This document shows positions 60,600-64,000 of a stretch of 64,000 nucleotides of DNA, in pieces. Position numbers and translations under genes: made by a program. The notes beneath the pieces are model-generated. The model saw only the letters and a program-made list of their open reading frames with translations, did no database searches and had not been told where the DNA came from. Position 1 is the stretch's first letter, and the number at the start of each line of letters is the position of its first letter. Source of the stretch: Rhytidiadelphus loreus (Eukaryota; Streptophyta; Bryopsida; Hypnales; Hylocomiaceae); the NCBI GenBank assembly GCA_947034895.1, contig OX344761.1, forward strand, positions 36,530,863 to 36,594,862, in the 5' to 3' direction.

Positions 60600-61359
60600 C
60601 TTTAAACGCAGATATCTTGCAATTTGTGCGGTCAAAATCAAGTTTTTCAACACATTGGGGGATTAGATTATTTGACTCTAAACCTTCTTAAATAAAAAAA
60701 TTTGTACCACAGAGTTTTGAGATTTAAATCTTTATTGTAGGGAATTGAGTTGAGAGTTTAGGGAAAAAAGAAAAATTCAGATAAACTTAATTTTTATTGT
60801 TTAAAAAATTATTAAATAGATGTAGGTATGAGATAGAAGAAAAATCTAAATTATTAATATCTCTAGAATGGAATTAAAATGCACTAATCTCAATGGTGAG
60901 ATTGTTCTCGAAAGAAAACTAAACCATGTTGAACTCTTCCTTTTTTTTAAATTGTAAAAATTGCATTTAGAAATGAATCCCACAAGTTATTTTTTCAAGA
61001 AGATTCTCTAATTGCCTCCAAAATAAGATTGTCCATAACTTTCTCATAACAAATCCAAATGAAATGAATTAAAGGTTTTTATGTAGAAAAAAAATATAAT
61101 CTATGAGAAGAAAAATTCAAAAAAATCAAAACCCAATTTAAAAAAAATTAATAATTGCCCCTTCTCCCGTGCTTTGAGTTTAATATTTGGACATAACCTT
61201 CCTAAGTACTAATTGGAAAAAAAAATTGTATTCCCATGAAGCTAATCATTTTTTCTATCTTCAAAAAGAATTCGGAAAGCCATGACAAAAATTCAACCCA
61301 TAGGTACCTACCTAAAATCCAATTTGTCTCCTAAAAGGACAATGGTCCTTTAGAGGTTA
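60600..61359 (+). mobile_element. piggyBac-type element J (family 1), left end lost
   Basis: Collinear with element B from about GATATCTTGCAATTTG onward to GGACAATGGTCCTTTAGAGG-TTAG; the final TTAA is mutated to TTAG. The left ~150 bp are missing. Confidence 0.7.
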
Positions 61360-61729
61360 GAAAAAGCATTGATGAGAGGAAGTTTTGTGTTGCATCTAAA
61401 AAAATGTTAGATGAATGCAAGCCTTTGGATCTGAGTCATTGGATAGTTGATATATTATGATGCTAAGATTCAAATTTTGATCTATTATGGAAAAAAAGTT
61501 ATTAAGCTTTGAAGTGAATGTACTTGGATTCTAAGGCTTATGTACTTCTAAAGCATCCAAGGAGGGTGTATTGAGAAGTGTCATTCTCATTGAGATTTTG
61601 TGTTATGATAATGAAACTTAGAGTTTATTTTTCCTATTTTATCTACTATTTTTTGTCAAAATTTTAGCTTCAATGGACTTGGAATCTATGAATTATAAAG
61701 AAAATAAAAACCAAAGTGTCAAGGCTGTG

Positions 61730-62114
61730 AAGGATTAGAAAGTTAGTAGTAAGAAAATGTCCACTAAAGTTAGTCAATATTATAGATTGGAATGAAAATT
61801 GGTATGTGTGTACTTGAATAGTTGATCTACATTTTGGCAAAGTTTCAAGTTTTTTGGAATTTCTTTACATTAATTATGCTAAATCAAAGTTAGGAATGGC
61901 AATTTCTAGGGTATCTTGAGAAGGATTAGAAAGTTAGTAGTAGGAGTATGTCCACCAAAGATGGAAGATATCTTATATTGAGATGAGAATTGATGTATGA
62001 GTAGTTGGATACTTATTCTACATTGTGGAAAAACTCTAAGTTATTTGGAGATATTGTCCGTCATTTATGTTAAAACAAAGCTAGGTATGGTAGTTTTTAG
62101 GGCATTGTGGAAAT
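61730..62114. repeat. Imperfect tandem duplication, unit about 191 bp
   Basis: AAGGATTAGAAAGTTAGTAG occurs at 61730 and 61921, and the following ~190 bp align with many substitutions. Older than the other tandem duplications in the window. Confidence 0.75.
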
Positions 62115-64000
62115 TGTAGGATAGGGTTCTAGAAAAAAGGGAGTTTGAGGGTAGTTTTACTATTATTTATGGTGTTTAAGGATATTTGAGAGTATGTATA
62201 AAGCATTTCTACAACAAAGGCCTTATGCTATTCCAAACCTAATAGCTAATCTTTGTGACAACGGTATGTAGGCCAATTCCAAAACTGTAGAGTTGGGATA
62301 GTCCTTGCCTTGGTCTAGTGAGGACCCAACAAGCACTCCCTCCACCTCAAAACCCAATTGGAGGATGGGTGCTTCATGATTGGGACTGAGGCTTTCCACA
62401 ACTGCAATTAGTTAAGGATGGAGGTGATCTATATGGGCCTACATATGCAAGTAATGGCAATTGATTTGCAGATGATTATGAGGGGTATATACGAAATCAA
62501 TGTCATGACATGCTTTCCATGGGGAAAATATTTATATAAAATATAGCAATGACAATCATGGTATTGAACTAGATTATGCAAATTTTGACTTTAATGAAGA
62601 AGAAGACAATTAATGATGATGATAGTGTCGTTGGTAATATAAACAGCACCAAACACATGGGTGATTGCAAGAAACATTTGTTGATTTGATTGCATTTTCA
62701 TAATGCTTGTGATTTTTTCTAAAGTATTTTAAAATTAGAAAAATAATGTTAATTTTTTATAAATGTAGATTAATGTATACACCATTAAGAAGATTTTATA
62801 CTAGGAAGATAAGGCATAGAAAAAATCTCTATATAGGAGAACTAAAAAAGTACTAAATCTCAAGAAAATAGATTTTTCAATGTTTTTATTTGTAAAAAAT
62901 AGGAAAAATTAATTAATTAAAAAAATCGGCCATTTGTAACAATTCTATGGAGATGTTCATTCATCAAAAGAACCACCAAAATACTATTTTACATGTTTCA
63001 AAATGCAAGCAAAAAAACTCACTTTGTAGATTTTTATACACCATACAATTTACTATTTTTTAGAATTCCTTAAGTTTGAACAATAGCTACAAGTCTACTA
63101 GAATACCATCCCCTCCAAATTTCATCTCCAAATTCAATTTTGGGACTAAAAATAGTACTATTTCCTTCAAATTGGCAAATGTGACATAAAAATAGAGGAT
63201 ATTTTTGAATGAATTTTTTTTTTTTTATTAAATGGAAGAAAATTTTTAATATCCATATATAGCCAAGGCATATAATAGTCATAAGTACCTTATATATAAA
63301 TCATGAGTCTTTTAGAGCCATAACACAAAACTTATGGCCAAAAAGCAAGTGTTTTTTGCAATTATCCACAAATATTGCAATTCTAAATGGAATACGTCTT
63401 TTATTATGTACGATCCATAGCCCAAACTCCCCAAGCCTTTCATGATTATTTTGGGTCAAATGTTTCATGGCAAAAATTTCCTACATTCGTCAACTTATTT
63501 GAGATGTTTGGGCCAATTTGGATTTTACAAAGCATTATTGCTGAGACTCTTTATCAAAATATCAAGTGGGATTTAAAGGTGTTGTGGTAAAAATCCAATA
63601 GTAGAAGAGAAGGTCTAAGCACCATTTGAAGGGGACAAGGGAGAAGCAAAGATTAGATGACAATGTGGTTTTGCATTGTTGTAGTGCAAATTGTTTTGTT
63701 TTGTAAAAATATTTATTATTATTATTCAGATTAGTTTGATTGAGCTCACTTAAAGAAAATAAACAAGGAAGAAAATGTGAAGGATTGTGGTGAAATCCAC
63801 GGTTTAGTTTAATGACAAAGCTTGTTGCCTTTATTTGTTGACAATCGCATCCTATTTTCTAGTTTTTTTTTCTTCTTTTGAAATAGTTCTATATTTTATT
63901 TAGCTTTGGATAAGTTGTTAAAACGAATGGTGAAGCTTATTTTACCTCTCTTTTGGATTTTGAAGGATTGTAATTTGATGTAGGAGATATGGATATGGGG
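62115..64000. other. AT-rich intergenic DNA
   Basis: 62400-62640 reads in broken frames as acidic peptide segments (FADDYEGYIRNQCHDML, LDYANFDFNEEEDN) that could be a decayed transposon protein, family unknown. Nothing else recognised to the window end. Confidence 0.35.

Overview
This is nuclear DNA of a land plant. The evidence is spliced GT-AG genes, AT-rich intergenic DNA, and plant-type transposons (CACTA, LTR-like repeats, MITEs). The protein set contains a four-helix N-terminal domain plus protein kinase plus jacalin-lectin fusion. That fusion and the abundance of piggyBac-type elements suggest a seed-free plant (bryophyte or other early-diverging lineage) more than a flowering plant, but this is inference. 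Only three intact protein-coding genes are supported, all between about 39 and 55 kb. I built their exon models by hand and each closes in frame.

Layout. 1-38 kb is repeat DNA. A roughly 5-kb LTR-like repeat family is present in four copies: 1-1424 (minus), 4239-9560, a diverged copy at about 19080-22640, and 22648-31130. The copies act as 'before' and 'after' alleles for later insertions. Copy 2 received a 952-bp piggyBac-type element at a TTAA site and a 162-bp CACTA MITE with TSD AAC. Copy 3 received a 3566-bp CACTA element with TSD TTT, which itself carries two piggyBac-type elements sharing one TTAA. Between the copies lie a piggyBac transposase relic (1554-1742), a CACTA transposase relic with a DUF4216-like region (10226-10765), a TIR MITE (16064-16595), a 138-bp CACTA MITE (31851-31988), and a decayed gene with a possible TET/JBP-like oxygenase core (32981-33760).

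37.9-59 kb is richer in GC and holds the genes. A kinase-jacalin gene runs 39886-42672 (+, 4 exons, 721 aa). A thioredoxin-fold protein gene runs 50583-48705 (-, 6 exons, 162 aa). It is head-to-head with a Tas-like aldo/keto reductase gene at 50919-54854 (+, 12 exons, 357 aa); 335 bp separate the two start codons. Introns of both members of that pair contain short piggyBac-type MITEs. A 902-bp solo LTR with 5-bp TSD sits inside a piggyBac-type element at 43.9-45.7 kb. The last 5 kb returns to AT-rich repeat DNA.

The dominant theme is an expanded family of TTAA-flanked elements with termini CCCCTAAAGGACC or CCCCTSACCGCC. At least a dozen copies in five subfamilies are present, with nested insertions and, for one copy, single-TTAA empty sites in paralogous repeats. 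They look like the non-autonomous progeny of a piggyBac-superfamily transposon, a group better known from animals, fungi and protists.
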